Source of the DNA: Diabrotica undecimpunctata
Taxonomy: Eukaryota > Arthropoda > Insecta > Coleoptera > Chrysomelidae
Length of the DNA: 64,000 bases
Assembly (NCBI RefSeq): GCF_040954645.1
Contig: NC_092803.1
Coordinates: 11,161,230 to 11,225,229, forward strand
Direction: 5' to 3'
A program made the translations under genes and the position numbers. Under the pieces are notes generated by a model. It searched no databases and was not told the origin of the DNA. It was given only the letters and a program-made list of their open reading frames with translations. Shown here one piece after another: positions 53,355-64,000 of the stretch. Positions within the stretch are counted from its first letter, which is position 1. Each line of letters starts with the position of its first letter.

Positions 53355-53900
53355 TTCCTGTTGTCCGGGCTAAAACATCATTATCAAGTTTATGCGTTTT
53401 GTCAGCAACTCCATGTATTTTAACTTTCTTTATGATTCCCCTTCGATAAACTTTTCTTTTTCGTTTTCATGGTTGATCTGTAGTTCGAATTTTACAAATG
53501 TATTATCTATAATATTAGAGGTATTGTGTTGAACAGTTTCCGCCATGCTGAATTATTTTTCTAATACAAAAGAAATAAACATCACCTGTTCTTAACAAAA
53601 AACACACACAACTGATAAATTTATAGACAAGATCATTCGCGCTTAGCGATGACCATTGATTATAGTGTATTTTTATGTATGAGAGAGTAATAAAACAATA
53701 AATTATGTATGCAAATCCCTAAACTGTTGATACGGGTGACTCAATGAAAAACAGATATTTGTCAACAAGTTTACAGAAGTATATAGGAAAACAATTTTAA
53801 ATTGAGTATGACCACCAGGTATAAAGGTTGGAGCAGAATAGAATACAATAGTTGTGAGGGTTACTAATCCCTAAATAAGGTTGCCAGTGTCGGAGTGATG
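53355..53900. other. possible 5' end of the transposase-like gene; otherwise nothing
   Basis: MAETVQHNTSNIIDNTFVKF on the minus strand from 53546 may be its N-terminus, interrupted by stops before 53354. The rest is featureless. Confidence 0.3.
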
Positions 53901-53950
53901 GAGGTTAACAGGTACTAATGAATTTGCAAGAAATTTAAGATGTTTATTTT

Positions 53951-53970
53951 ATTGGTTATATATAACCAAT
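53951..53970. repeat. 20-bp perfect palindrome
   Basis: attggttatatataaccaat reads the same on both strands. Confidence 0.9.
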
Positions 53971-53992
53971 AAAAGTTTAATAAGTACCTACC

Positions 53993-54100
53993 TATTTGCA
54001 AAATAAAGTTTAATTCTTTAGATAAAATAAAACGTTTTATTTTATCTATTTGCAAAATAAAGTTTAATTCTTTAGATAAAATAAAACGTTTTATTTTATC
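53993..54100. repeat. perfect 54-bp tandem duplication containing palindromes
   Basis: Units 53993-54046 and 54047-54100 are identical. Each contains a 28-bp perfect palindrome (54020-54047 and 54074-54101) centred on aaaacgtttt. Confidence 0.95.
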
Positions 54101-54344
54101 TGAAATGAGTGCATTCCACGAAGTAAGGGTTTCAACAATCAAACATTTAATTCTTTAATTCCAGGAATCTACGACAGTAATTGTCTAGATAATTACCTTC
54201 TAAACTTATTCCACAGAAAATGTGATAGTGGGTTTTTCCATTTTGTATATAGGAAGGTCCAAGTGGCGTATTCAAAATTCTTAACAGTTCACTAAAAGTA
54301 GGTACTTCAGTTGCAAGGTGCAGTTTATTGTGTATACTAGTGTT

Positions 54345-55683
54345 ATGGAAAATTTGGAAGTGCCGTGTAAACGCCGAAAAATTGGCCGAAAAAGTTAATG
54401 AAAAAACATTAATATTTAATTGTTTTAAATCATTTACAGACAAACGTTTATGTGAAAGTGTTGATGAGACCGTTGAGTTAGTTAGCAGTACACTTGGTGT
54501 TGGGAAATCTACGATTTACAGAATTATTAAAGAAGAGAAATGTGGTAGTTTTTAAATGCCACGTAATGCTCCAGGGAAACCAAAATTTCAAATAGAATAT
54601 CATTTTAAAGAAGGACTTCGACGGAAAGTGTATGAATTCTTCTTTAGACAAGAATTTCCAACATTGGATAAAGTTCTTGTCTCAGTTCGAGATGATAAGG
54701 ATTACCCAGAAATGAGTCGAAGTACGTTATGGAAACTTTTAAAAGAAATAGGCTTCCGCTGGAAAAAGAATCCCAGAAAGTCTATTTTATTAGAAAGAAG
54801 CGATATTGTCATATGAAGAAGACATTTTCTAAGAACCATAAAGGAAATAAGAAACCAAAAAAGAAAAATATTTTATTTTGATGAAACATGGATCAACGAG
54901 GGTCATACACCAAATAAATTTTGGCAGGATGAAACTGTTACAAGTCAAAGGCACGCTTTTGTAAATAACTTATCTACTGGTTTAAACCCACCATCAGGAA
55001 AGGGACGCAGGCTGATAATAGTACACATTGGCAGTTCAGACGGTTTTGTTGAAGGTGGTTTATTAACTTTTGAATCAACTCGTACCGGTGACTACCATGA
55101 AGACATGAACGCTGATGTCTTTCAAGAATGGTTCGAACAAATGATAGATCTTCTTCCTAAGAACTGTGTAATAGTAATGGATAATGCAAGTTATCACTCC
55201 AGACTTATAGAAGGACTGCCCACAACCAAGTGGTTAAAAAAAGACTTGCAGAATTGGCTGAGTTCAAAAAATATTACGTACCATCCCGGATCTATAAGAA
55301 AGGAACTTTATTCGTTGTGTGCCCTTCATAAAGAAAAATTTAAAAAATACGAAATTGATGAAATTGCCAAAAATCGTGGAATGACAGTACTTAGATCCCC
55401 ACCATATCATTGTGAATTAAACCCGATTGAACTGGTATGGGCACAGATAAAGAGTGAAGTTTTAAGAAAAAATACCACTTTTAAAATTCATGATGTTAAA
55501 CAGTTGTTTTTGGAGGCCGTAAATAATGTAAAACCTGAAAACTGGGAAAAGGCAGTACATCACACTATTAAAGAAGAGGAAAAAATGTGGAAGCTGGACA
55601 ATATTACTGATAAAATGATCGAGCCAGTTATTATAAATCTTGGTTCTGAAAGTTCATCTTCTGAATCTGATTTGGATTTGTAA
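54345..55683 (+). pseudogene. IS630-Tc1-mariner-group transposase, DD82E type, nearly intact
   Basis: A likely start ATG at 54345 gives MENLEVPCKRRKIGRKS, with a basic, NLS-like stretch. A one-base shift near 54390 leads to TLIFNCFKSFTDKRLCESVD and an HTH region VGKSTIYRIIKEEK. One frame then runs to 55683 with only two stops (TAA 54553, TGA 54814). FYFDETWINEGHTPNKFW holds the first Asp (codon 54880), CVIVMDNASYHSRLIEGL the second (55180) and PPYHCELNPIELVWAQIK the Glu (55429). By codon positions 82 residues separate the last two. This matches the DD82E group that I recall as Sailor. The end is Ser/Asp-rich. TIRs were not found. Confidence 0.8.
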
Positions 55684-57164
55684 CAAGTAGCTGTAAGTTT
55701 TATATTAATATTTTTATTCATCTATTTAACATACCTTAGACGGTTTTAAAAACTCTTTTTCTCTTTTGTAATTTTTAAAAATTAAAAAAAATGTTAATTT
55801 TTTAAAACCCTTTTTAATGTAGGCCAGTCAGTTCTAATATAGTGTGTGATAAAAGAGGTCACTTTTGTTTACATACACATAACACTTTATAACACTGAAA
55901 TAATTCATTTATTTTTTACAATTATTCAAAGTAATTTTTCAATTAATCTTGAGCACGCCCATGGAGTGGTCGGAGTTACCAGTTAAAATTATGCTAATTA
56001 CTCTCTCGTTCATAAAAATAAACTATAAGATGAGACAAGTCGCTTTTACGACAAACCGCATGGAGATCTGTTGTTTTTATAAAACTATCCAAATTTTCTA
56101 TGTAGGTTTCTTAGCACATCTGGGATTTTTACACAACTGAATGTGTGAAATCGATAAAGAAACTACTATTCTATGCGAACAACATATAAAGTTAAATTTG
56201 CAAAAAAATGTGTTGTTTTTCAAATAAACGGCTCATTTGTATAAAATATGCGCATTTAAATAATATTGTTAACATAATATATGAACTACTTCAACAAATA
56301 TATTGTTTTGTTTTATTTTAATATGATATTGATGCTCTAAATTGAAAAAAATTTCTAATTTCCTATTTAAAAGAAAATTATTCCAAAATAAGTAACTGCC
56401 AATGTGATTCGTCCAAATCAAAACCAATAATTATAAATCGATAACACCCAACTCTTGCTATTAGTCAAATACATTTGGGACGACAGGTTTTTTACTCGCC
56501 TTATCAGTACAACTAGTTTTATATTCTTACATTTTTATTGGTGAATCGATAATTTTGGGTAGGACTGTGCGTTACTGGTCATACCACTAACTAATAGGTG
56601 CTGAATGTATTGTTTTTTAAATATGTATGAGTAAAGCTGAAATATTATTTGATAAACCGGTAAACCAATAAAAAGCGAACCTGCCTTCAAGACCTGTACC
56701 TTATTTTAGAAAATTATGGAGAATGGTTAAAAACAATTTAACTACTTGATTATCTGCTACAAAAGCTATAACTTTGATTTTTTTTTCTTACGAAAAATAT
56801 TATTACTAGTTTTATTGGGAATACGTTACAATTTAAGTTTGAAATAAACTTATTTTAAATTTAAATTGTGGCTTTTTCTCAATGAAAATAGTAATTTCAA
56901 TAAGATACCATAAGAAAATAGCATCGGAACAATATGAAACAGATTAAATCGTCGGGTTACAAACAAAATGCAATATTTAAGTAAAAATATGGTATGGTAT
57001 TAAGTCAAAATACGTTTGAACACTTTGGCTTAAAGATTTTTATATTTCCTTTTGAATAAACAAACGTGAAATAAATTAGGTTTAATTATTAATTAAACAT
57101 GTACAGGGATCGGCATAAGTCAGGCAACGCTCTCGAAAAATCCGCTTTACATGGGCAAATGGAC
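55684..57164. other. AT-rich sequence, nothing recognised
   Basis: About 1.5 kb without recognisable coding region or repeat. A 63-codon open stretch at 55949-56140 has no motif. Confidence 0.4.
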
Positions 57165-57345
57165 AACGATCCAACACTCGCGAACATCTGTCATTTCATG
57201 CACGATGGAGCTTTGCCTCACTACGCCACTACGCTGCATGTATGTGGGAGTACTTTAATGTTGATTTTGGAGAATGGATAGGCAGACGATAAATCGTTGA
57301 CCGGCCCGCACGGTCATGTGACCTGACATCATGACATTTTCAATG
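57165..57345 (+). pseudogene. mariner-like transposase fragment
   Basis: CHFMHDGALPHYATTLHVC carries the second-Asp block (xxDGAxPHYA). It is followed in another frame by VDFGEWIGRR and RPARSCDLTS, the approach to the third Asp. Only about 60 residues remain, with shifts. Confidence 0.65.
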
Positions 57346-57349
57346 ACAA

Positions 57350-57725
57350 CATGAATATTTTTGTACATTCTTTTGTTATTCTTTGATTTTCTTCTTTCTT
57401 CCATGAGTTGCAGTATATCGTCATTCATCCAACTTTTCCTCTTCTCTTTATTTTCTATTGGATGTTCTTCTCTGATCTCGTTAAAGGTTTCACATATATT
57501 CTGGAGCCATTCTTATCCCATTGCCAGCTTTAATTGAATCGGTTAGTGTTTCTTTTACTTTTATTTTATCGTGTTGTCCTAGTATATATTTTGCGTACAA
57601 TAAGTGGTTATCGTGCTTTCTTTATGTCCATGAAACATAAATATGTCAGTTTGTTATATTTTAGTAATTTCTCTTGCACTTGCCTCGTTATAAATATAAC
57701 GTTGGCGCGTGATCTTCCCGATTAC
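57350..57725 (-). pseudogene. LINE fragments (RT fingers and endonuclease-RT linker)
   Basis: 57725-57560 reads SRANVIFITRQVQEKLLKYN and KLTYLCFMDIKKA, the RT region with the first catalytic Asp. 57530-57350 reads ICETFNEIREEHPIENKEKR and KSWMNDDILQLMEERR, a linker that normally precedes it. The reversed order shows two copies. Confidence 0.6.
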
Positions 57726-57799
57726 GATATATCGATGAATATATTTTTTTGCCATCTCTAAGAGGTGACACATACAACCTGCTTCGACTCGAAATGCAT

Positions 57800-57978
57800 G
57801 GAAAATTAGGGGAAGAATATTAAAAGGAAGTAGAAAAGGTTACTGACTGAAAAATCTACGTAAATGGTTTAACACCACCAATAACCATCTATTTGGACCC
57901 TCAGTTTCGAAGGTATGAATAGCTTTGGAGACTGCCAACCTTCGTAACGGGAACGGCATTTAAGAAGAAGAATACGGA
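57800..57978 (+). pseudogene. RTE-like LINE 3' end
   Basis: WLKNLRKWFNTTNNHLF, VSKV and ETANLRNGNGI are followed by an AAGAAGAAG tail at about 57960-57971. It is the same tail as in insertions 1-3. Confidence 0.6.
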
Positions 57979-58727
57979 CTAGATAAATGAATGTTTTATG
58001 TTTAATAGGGAAATACAATCTCTCCAAATTTTTTCAATAATTCATGACTAAATCATTCAAGAAAATAATCGTCATGAACATTATATCTACAAGTTATATG
58101 CTACCGAAAAAGCTGAAGCTGTTTTCACTTGAAGATCCTTTTTTTGTGGGGGATCATCCCATTCTGAGTTTGGTTTTACAATTTCTGGTGTCACTTCGCT
58201 GTTTTCACTAATTTTCTTCATTCTTCTCTCTCTTTAATTCTATCTTTGATCGTCGTTTCTTTATTTCTGAATTCCACACTCCTTAGGTCTTCTTCCACTT
58301 GTTGTCTCCATCTCAGTTTAGGTCTGCCTCTGGTTCCTTTACCTAGTGGTATCCATTCCGTTATAACTTTTAACGGATTGTTCTTCTCCTTTCTCATTAT
58401 GTCTCCATACCATCTAATTCTTTGTACTTTTACTGCTCTAACTATGTTGCCTTGACATATCCATCATTGTATTTCGTGATGATTCATCTATTGTCTTGCA
58501 TCCTCCTCGTTTTTCCTCTTTGGTCCCAGTATGTTTCCGCAGCATATATACTATTGCTCTTGATCGTTTTGTAGATTTTCATTTTTGTATTTTGGTTTAT
58601 CCTCTTATCTCTAAACTTTTTTTTATTTGTATAAAATGCTGTATTTTCCGCTTAAATTCTTCTCTTTATATCTACATTTTCATTACTTCTATTGTGTTCT
58701 GTCATTTGTGTCTTCTTTTTCTTGCTT

Positions 58728-59657
58728 TTTCTTCTCAACGTGCCCTATCAAGTCCCCTTGACGTTGGCGATTAACATGGCGAAACTGTCTCTGTCTTGAG
58801 CTATTCTAAAGAGTTGCTCAGCTTTCCTCATTCCTGTCCACTCCCTGATATTCTTCAACCAAGAGGCCTGCTTTCTACCAATTCCTCTGCGTCTTTCGAT
58901 TTTACCCATCATAATAAGTTGAAGAATATTATATCGGTCTCCCCTTACTATGTGTCCAAAATAGGCCATCTTTCTACATTTGATGTTATCAAGCAGCTCG
59001 CGAGCAGCATTTGCTCTCTTAAGGACTGCCACAATTGTCAGCATAGCCGTCCATGGAATTTTTAGTATACGTCTGTGCAGCCAGATTTCAAAGGCCTCCA
59101 GACGATTAATGGTGGATATTTTTAATGTCCATGCTTCGACACCGTATAAGAGGACTGATCAAATGTAGCATTTAACCATGCGCGTTCAAAGTTAAAGTTG
59201 CAAGTTATCATTACAGAAGAATGACTTCATTTTTAAAAATGTCGTGCGGGCTATCTCGATTCTACGTTTTATCTCTTGATCTGGATCTAGTTGTTCAGTA
59301 ATATGGCAACCAAGATAATTAAAACTGGACACCACACTGGTATATGACCATCAACATATAATCGTGCATCTTGATGTGCTAAACGGCTAAACACCATGTG
59401 TTTTGTTTTTGAACAGTTTATGTTTAGGCCAAACTCTCTTCCCACTGTATCAATGGCATTTAGAAGGCATTGTAATCCATTCGTGTCATCACTTAAAATA
59501 ACTGTATCGTCTGCATATCTGATTGTATTTATCAGAATTCCATTAACTTTCACGCCCCATTCCAAATTATGCAGCGCTTCTTTAAATATTATATCTGAAT
59601 ATAAATTAAATAACAGTGGGGATAGTATAGAACCCTGTCTGACACCTCTTTGTATTG
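58728..59657 (-). mobile_element. 5'-truncated RTE-like LINE insertion 4
   Basis: tttttcttgctt flanks it (58716-58727 and 59658-59669). On the minus strand it opens with QRGVRQGSILSPLLFNLYSD, continues INTIRYADDTVILSDD and SKTKHMVFSR, loses frame, and ends with RKMAYFGHIVRGDRYNILQL, RRRGIGRKQASWLKNIREWT and AMLIANVKGT plus an AGAAG-rich tail. Its removal rejoins MNVSKK of family Y with the following ENVDIKRRI segment. Confidence 0.85.
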
Positions 59658-59869
59658 TTTTTCTTGCTTACGTTCATGTATTTTGTTTTATTTTCATTTA
59701 TTTCCAGTCCTTTCAGTTTGGCTTCGTTTTCTATTTCTTGAAAGGTTTTATTTAATGCCTTTTTATCTGTTGCTACTATGGTTATATCATCCGCATATCC
59801 TATTATTTGTACTGCATTCTTGTTTACAGTTCCTGCGTTTGACGGATTTTTTATTATTATCTTATCTTC

Positions 59870-60924
59870 TTCTTCTCCTGCCAGTGCCTATCCTCTATGG
59901 ATGTTGGATACCATAATGACCCATCGTATTTTATTAGCAGCTGTTCAGAATATGTCTGTGGTGGTCATACCTGTCCACTATCTCAAATTCTTAAGCCAGG
60001 ATATTCGGCGGCGTCCTGGTCCTCTATTTCCTTCTATTTTCCCTTCTAATATCAACAGTAGTATTCTGTATTTATTTTCATTTTTCACTATATGTCCGAA
60101 GCATGCTAACTTTCCTTCTTTAATGGATTTCAAGACTTCAGGTTCTTTTTGTAAACATTGCATTACTGCGTCGTTAGTTATATGATGTATATATGATATT
60201 CTGAGCATGCGACGATAGCACCACATCTCGAAAGACTGCAACCGTCTGCAAGACGCATCAGTGAGTGTCCATGCCTCTGCTCCATACATAAGAACAGAAA
60301 ATACATAATTAAGGATTTTGAGTCGGAGATGTAAGTTCAAGGTTAAATTGCAGAGAACTTTCTTCATCTGTTGGAAGGCACTCCTTGCTTTTTTCGATCC
60401 TACATTTAATCTCGTATGAGTGATCGCAGCTGTCTGTGATGTTGCATCCTAGGTATGTTATTTTTTCTGTTCTATCCAATACCTCATTGTCTGCCATAAA
60501 CTTTGCATCTGTATCTTGGTTTTTGCTTATGATGATAATTTTCGTCTTCTTATTATTAAGTTTCATTCCATATTTTCTACCGATGTTAACTATTTGATCT
60601 ATCAGTCTTTGTAATCCTTCAGCACTATCTGCAACAAGGACAGTATCGTCTGCATATCTTAGATTATTTATTACTTCACCGTTAACAATCACGCCATCAG
60701 TCGTTTCTCCCAAAGCTTCTCGAAATAGTTGTTCAGAGTACGCATTAAACAGCAAAGGCGAGAGTATGCAACCTTGTCGTACTCCTCTTTGTATTGGTAC
60801 TTCATCGGATAATTTATTGTCTACTTGAATCTTGGCTACTTCTTTCCTATAGAGATTGGCTATTATTCTTATATCCTTGTCATCGATGATTGCGATTCGC
60901 AAGGTTTCAATAAGCCTCTCATGC
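59870..60924 (-). mobile_element. 5'-truncated RTE-like LINE insertion 5
   Basis: From about 60920: ETLRIAIIDDKDIRIIANLY, IQRGVRQGCILSPLLFNAYS, INNLRYADDTVLVADSAEGL, KTKIIIISKNQDTDAKF, EKITYLGCNITDSCDHSYEI; a frameshift near 60340; then MKKVLCNLTLNLHLRLKIL, MYGAEAWTLTDASCRRLQSF, GKIEGNRGPGRRRISWLKNL. It ends with an AGAAGAAGA tail near 59870. A shared tatctt occurs at both boundaries, too short to fix the duplication. It sits inside family Y between the RT pieces NKI and IIIKNPSNAG. Confidence 0.75.
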
Positions 60925-61143
60925 TATCTTGTTTAGTGATAGAATAAATAGTACCGTTGAGAGCGTATCGTCTTACTCGATTTTTCTTATTATTATTTCT
61001 GTTTTTTCTCTTCCGATGTCTATTATTGCTTGTGAATCTCGCATTGTCATTTTTATCATTCTTATAATTGTATTTGGTATATTACTCTCTTGTAAGTCTT
61101 GGATCATTTTTCTTCTGTTTTTGTCAAACGCCTGTTTAAAGTC

Positions 61144-61263
61144 TCTTCTAAATGTGTCTATCTTCTAGAGATGTTGGCGACAACATCGACCCATCTTATT
61201 CTATTCACAGCAGCTCTAAATAGATCAGTTAGACTGGTCCACTTCCTAAGATTGGCCTAAGAT
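61144..61263 (-). mobile_element. 120-bp tail-only RTE-like LINE insertion 6
   Basis: tgtttaaagtc flanks it on both sides (61133-61143 and 61264-61274). It encodes only RKWTSLTDLFRAAVNRIRWV and DVVANISRR of the family C-terminus. The family Y frame FLDFKQ joins across the site to AFDKNRRK. Confidence 0.85.
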
Positions 61264-61880
61264 TGTTTAAAGTCTAGAAAAAGTGTATGTGTTTCTCCGG
61301 CGTACTCGTATGTTTTCTCTATCACTTGTTTTAGCATATGAATAGCGTGCGTCTATAGTGGATCTTTCTTTTCTAAAACCGTACTAGTAATCCCCTGTGT
61401 TTTGTTCTGTATATATTGTTAGTCTGTCTCTAATTATACCAGTCATTACTTTATATGTTACATTCAGTAAATTAATTGCTCGGTAGTTTTTGTATATTCT
61501 ATGGTCTCCTTGTTTTGGGATTGTTACTATAATTCCCTTCTTCCATACTTCTGGCAATATTTCTTTGCTCCATATATTATGTATTAGTTCAAAAATCTGT
61601 CTGTATAGGGCCTCTCCACCGTATTTTATAAGTTCTGCACATAATCCGCTTCTTCCGCTGTTTTCCCGTTTTTAAGTTTGCATATTTTCTCTTTCACTTC
61701 GGTATAGGTCATTTCTCCTTCTTCATCATCTTGTTCTGTGTTCATTATTGTTTGTCTTTCTTCTTCTCTTTTCGTTTCTTGATATATTTCTTCGAAATAC
61801 TTCTGCCATTTTTCTGTTTCTATAACTATATTAGCTGTCCGTTTTCGGCTACATAGTTCTAAGTATTGGTACAATGGTTA

Positions 61881-62416
61881 CACATTATTGAAACTTAAAA
61901 AGTTTCAAAAAACTATGAATATCATAAAGTAAGACATTCTGTATACCTTCTATTTATTTCTTACAATACATTATCCTTTCAACCTCATCAATGGTGTTTT
62001 TCCACTCATTTAAAATGGAGCAATCAAAACAACAATTTAATCTTGACCCAATTTCCCGCTATTTTCTTAAAATCAGTATGTCAACAAATCTGTGCGTATT
62101 TTTACAATCCAACACTCATCAGATCGCGATTTCCTGTTGTGAAACTAACTAAAAAGTTTATTACTTACAAATTGTTTACTGAGTTCGTAAATAAGGTATA
62201 AAATTTTTATTTTAAGACCTTCGTTTGAGATTTTAGTACCGTTTTATGTGACTAATTAGGCCAAAAAGCAGCCAGTACTGAATTGGTTTAGTTTGTAGCC
62301 ACATTATGAAGTGATTGAATGGGTTTCGACTATGGAGTCATGATTAATTTATTGAAAAGGGCAAAAGTAATTAAATTGTTTATTTGAAGGAAACATTAGT
62401 AGAAAAATTGGTAGCA
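61881..62416. other. putative upstream region of the second Ly6-like gene
   Basis: No coding signal recognised. It precedes the exon at 62417 and may contain its promoter and 5'UTR. Confidence 0.3.
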
Positions 62417-62468
62417 ATGAAAAATTTTATTTGGTTTTTGTTTTGTGTTTTTGGATCTATAAATTCAG
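62417..62468 (+). CDS. signal-peptide first exon of a second Ly6-like gene (partial gene)
   Basis: ATG 62417 opens MKNFIWFLFCVFGSINS, a hydrophobic signal peptide, followed by a donor G|GTAATA at 62469 in phase 1. The design matches exon 1 at 18138-18192: 17-18 codons, signal peptide only, one leftover G, donor directly after the cleavage region. Same strand, 24 kb beyond exon 3 of the first gene. The remaining exons should lie past 64000. The function is inferred only from this similarity; a chance signal-like ORF cannot be excluded. Confidence 0.5.
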
Positions 62469-63442
62469 GTAATATAAACTGATTCCTTATCCTATTTTAG
62501 ACTGAAACTTCAGCCGTGGAAACTACAAGATTAGTTATTAATAAAACAGTAAATATCAAAGCCATAATATTATATAATTATATACTTATTTGAAAAAGTT
62601 TCAGGAATTAAAACATGTCGGTTATAATTTAGGGAAAAATTGTTGCATACATTTCCCTTATCTGATTAACACATGTAAAATTGAATTGTTCGTTGGGGAA
62701 AATTGTGCTTATGTTCATTTATACGTTTTTTAAAATTCGTTCATATCTGACATATATAACGGTTGGGTACACGCATTATATTTATTACTTTTTATTATGT
62801 TTCCACAATTAGATCTTTGTTATCTTTTATATAATTTAGCTTTTATAATTTGTTATCCAATGTGTTTCAATGTAACTTGTATTTTTTATCTGTGTTTTAA
62901 CAAAACTCATTGCTTGTTTGTATATATTTTAATGATTACCTTGGATGTACTGCTGGTATATTATTCCTCTTTAACAGCCAGGCAAATTTCCCCTAAAAAC
63001 TTAATACTGCTGATACTCCTTTGTTCTTTAACAGGCAAAGAACAACTTTCCTTTTTTTTTTCTCATTCCTCATTTTGTCACATCTCCACTTTCTCCCCCC
63101 AAAATCACTCTTTCATTTCAACCATTTACATCCATTCAAAGAAATCTTCGAATCTTCCAAACAATCTAATTCTAATCTGTAAAATAAACCATACCGTATT
63201 AATATTGATCACCTAAATTTTCCCACAATCCCTAATCTTGTTCTCTAGAAACAAGCTTGTATTTTTCGTTATGTGAAAGATCTTTTACTTTCTTATACCT
63301 ATTGTGAACAGTTTTTGAGCTATAATGGTTTTTATATGAAAATACACTTTTCTGCCATGTATATAAAGCATTTAAAGTCCTTAGGAACTTATTAACCACA
63401 TACAGTATTATTGTTTACAGTGTAAAGTCGACTTTTTTATTA
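62469..63442 (+). other. putative intron 1 of the second Ly6-like gene
   Basis: AT-rich. A 139-codon open stretch (62797-63216) is Leu/Ile/Phe/Ser-rich with no motif and is not called. Confidence 0.35.
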
Positions 63443-63444
63443 TA

Positions 63445-63524
63445 CAGGGTGCTGTTAAAATTGGCATAAAACCAACATCCTAAATTTTTACCTTATTCCT
63501 TTTTTTTTCAAATGGAACACCCTG
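63445..63524. repeat. short TIR pair (CAGGGTG...CACCCTG) between TA dinucleotides
   Basis: CAGGGTGCTGTTAAAA starts at 63445 and AATGGAACACCCTG ends at 63524, each flanked by TA. Either an 80-bp MITE-like remnant or the left end of the mariner-like fragment to the right. Confidence 0.45.
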
Positions 63525-63764
63525 TATGTGATTTATTATTTTAGAAAAATATGTTTTTTACCATCGATCTCTATTAGTATTACCCATACCTAGCTCTTGC
63601 AGTTTTCAAGTAAATTAACTTTATACATGTTTATCACAAAAAAAAACTTTTTTCGTGGACTATGTACAACTTTCATATTGAAAGTTAAACATTGAACAAT
63701 TAAAAAGATACTATCAAAGAATGTTATAAATGTTCAAAAGGTTATCCATCAACATCCAATTATT

Positions 63765-64000
63765 TATGAACTCTTTTAATCAGATTTTCATTAGTAGCTC
63801 TTGATATTGATTCTCCATCTATTTCGTTAAGAACTTAAAGGACTTTATTTATTATAGCTTCCCCAGTAGTGACAGGTTTAGAGAACACCTTATTTTTAAC
63901 ATATTTCCAAATATAGTAATCTAACGGTGACAACGAGATCTTGATGACCACAGAAACTGATCTTTATTAGCTATCGCTCTATCGCTAAATATTTCATCAA
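63765..64000 (-). pseudogene. mariner-like transposase C-terminal fragment, running off the window
   Basis: From the window edge: FDEIFSDRAIANKDQFLW, a shift, LSPLDYYIWKYVKNKVFSKP, VTTGEAIINKVL, VLNEIDGESISRATNENLIK and RVHK. SPLDYxxWxYVKxxVY after RSPD is the region of the third catalytic residue. Frameshift and stop show decay. Confidence 0.65.

Larger units (their letters stand above)
58200..61880 (-). pseudogene. LINE endonuclease/RT relic, family Y, split by three RTE-like insertions
   Basis: Pieces from right to left: 61874-61626 (ANIVIETEKWQKYFEEIYQE, TYTEVKEKICKLKNGKTAEE), 61600-61275 (YRNYRAINLLN-like text, then HTLFLDFKQ), 61132-60931 (DKNRRKMIQDLQESNIPNTI, IRMIKMTMRDSQAII), 59865-59670 (NAGTVNKNAVQIIGYADDIT, IVATDKKALNKTFQEIENEA, LEINENKTKYMNVS), and 58715-58200 (KMKIYKTI, VITEWIPLGKGTRGRPKLRW, RQQVEEDLRSVEFR). 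Read together they form one LINE RT in correct order, with a YADD box. Stops and shifts occur in each piece. Confidence 0.75.

Noticed and set aside
62797..63216. 139-codon open stretch as a membrane protein gene
   Set aside because: Hydrophobic composition is expected from T-rich DNA; no start context, motif or repeat of pattern. It lies in the putative intron of the second Ly6-like gene.

Overview
The window is a stretch of AT-rich animal nuclear DNA packed with transposable elements. The mix of families points to an arthropod, most plausibly an insect and perhaps a beetle: RTE-like and other LINEs with insect-type endonuclease/reverse transcriptases, a Jockey-like ORF1, Penelope-like elements, piggyBac, hAT, DD41D mariner and a DD82E transposase. 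That assignment is inference. There are no bacterial operons, ribosome binding sites or CRISPR arrays. Most open reading frames are transposon relics or antisense shadows of them.

One host gene can be assembled from the sequence. Three exons with consensus GT/AG borders and matching phases (18138-18192, 26247-26366, 38405-38634) encode a 134-residue protein. It has a signal peptide, a cysteine-rich Ly6/uPAR-type (three-finger) domain ending in CxxxxCN, and a hydrophobic C-terminal tail that looks like a GPI-attachment signal. Its introns are about 8 kb and 12 kb and are filled with transposons. A second, very similar signal-peptide exon with the same splice phase lies at 62417-62468, so the window probably holds one Ly6-like gene and the first exon of a tandem neighbour on the same strand.

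Layout. 1-18100: degenerate LINEs (RTE-like, two other endonuclease/RT families, a CR1-like copy, the C-terminus of an R2-like element), a Jockey-like element with almost all of ORF2 deleted, piggyBac fragments, and an internally deleted Ty3/Gypsy-type LTR element with a 5-bp target duplication. 18100-26250 (intron 1): mariner and LINE relics. 26367-38400 (intron 2): two Penelope-like copies in head-to-head inverted orientation, a decayed piggyBac transposase gene, and LINE relics including R1-like and RTE-like copies. 38700-44750: a pogo-like C-terminal fragment split by a non-autonomous hAT element, then a complete-looking hAT element with an intact two-exon transposase. 44750-53400: nested LINEs, hAT and Jockey relics, and an intact DD41D mariner with about 290-bp terminal repeats inserted inside another transposase-like gene. 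53900-55700: palindromic tandem duplication and a nearly intact DD82E transposase. 57100-61900: LINE relics with several nested RTE-like insertions. 62400-64000: second Ly6-like first exon and a mariner-like fragment running off the end.

Several insertions are nested, and their boundaries are supported by target-site duplications. At least five 5'-truncated RTE-like copies sit in older sequence with 11-12-bp duplications, and for most of these the interrupted reading frame of the older element can be read again across the empty site. Two hAT elements have 8-bp duplications and the mariner has TA.
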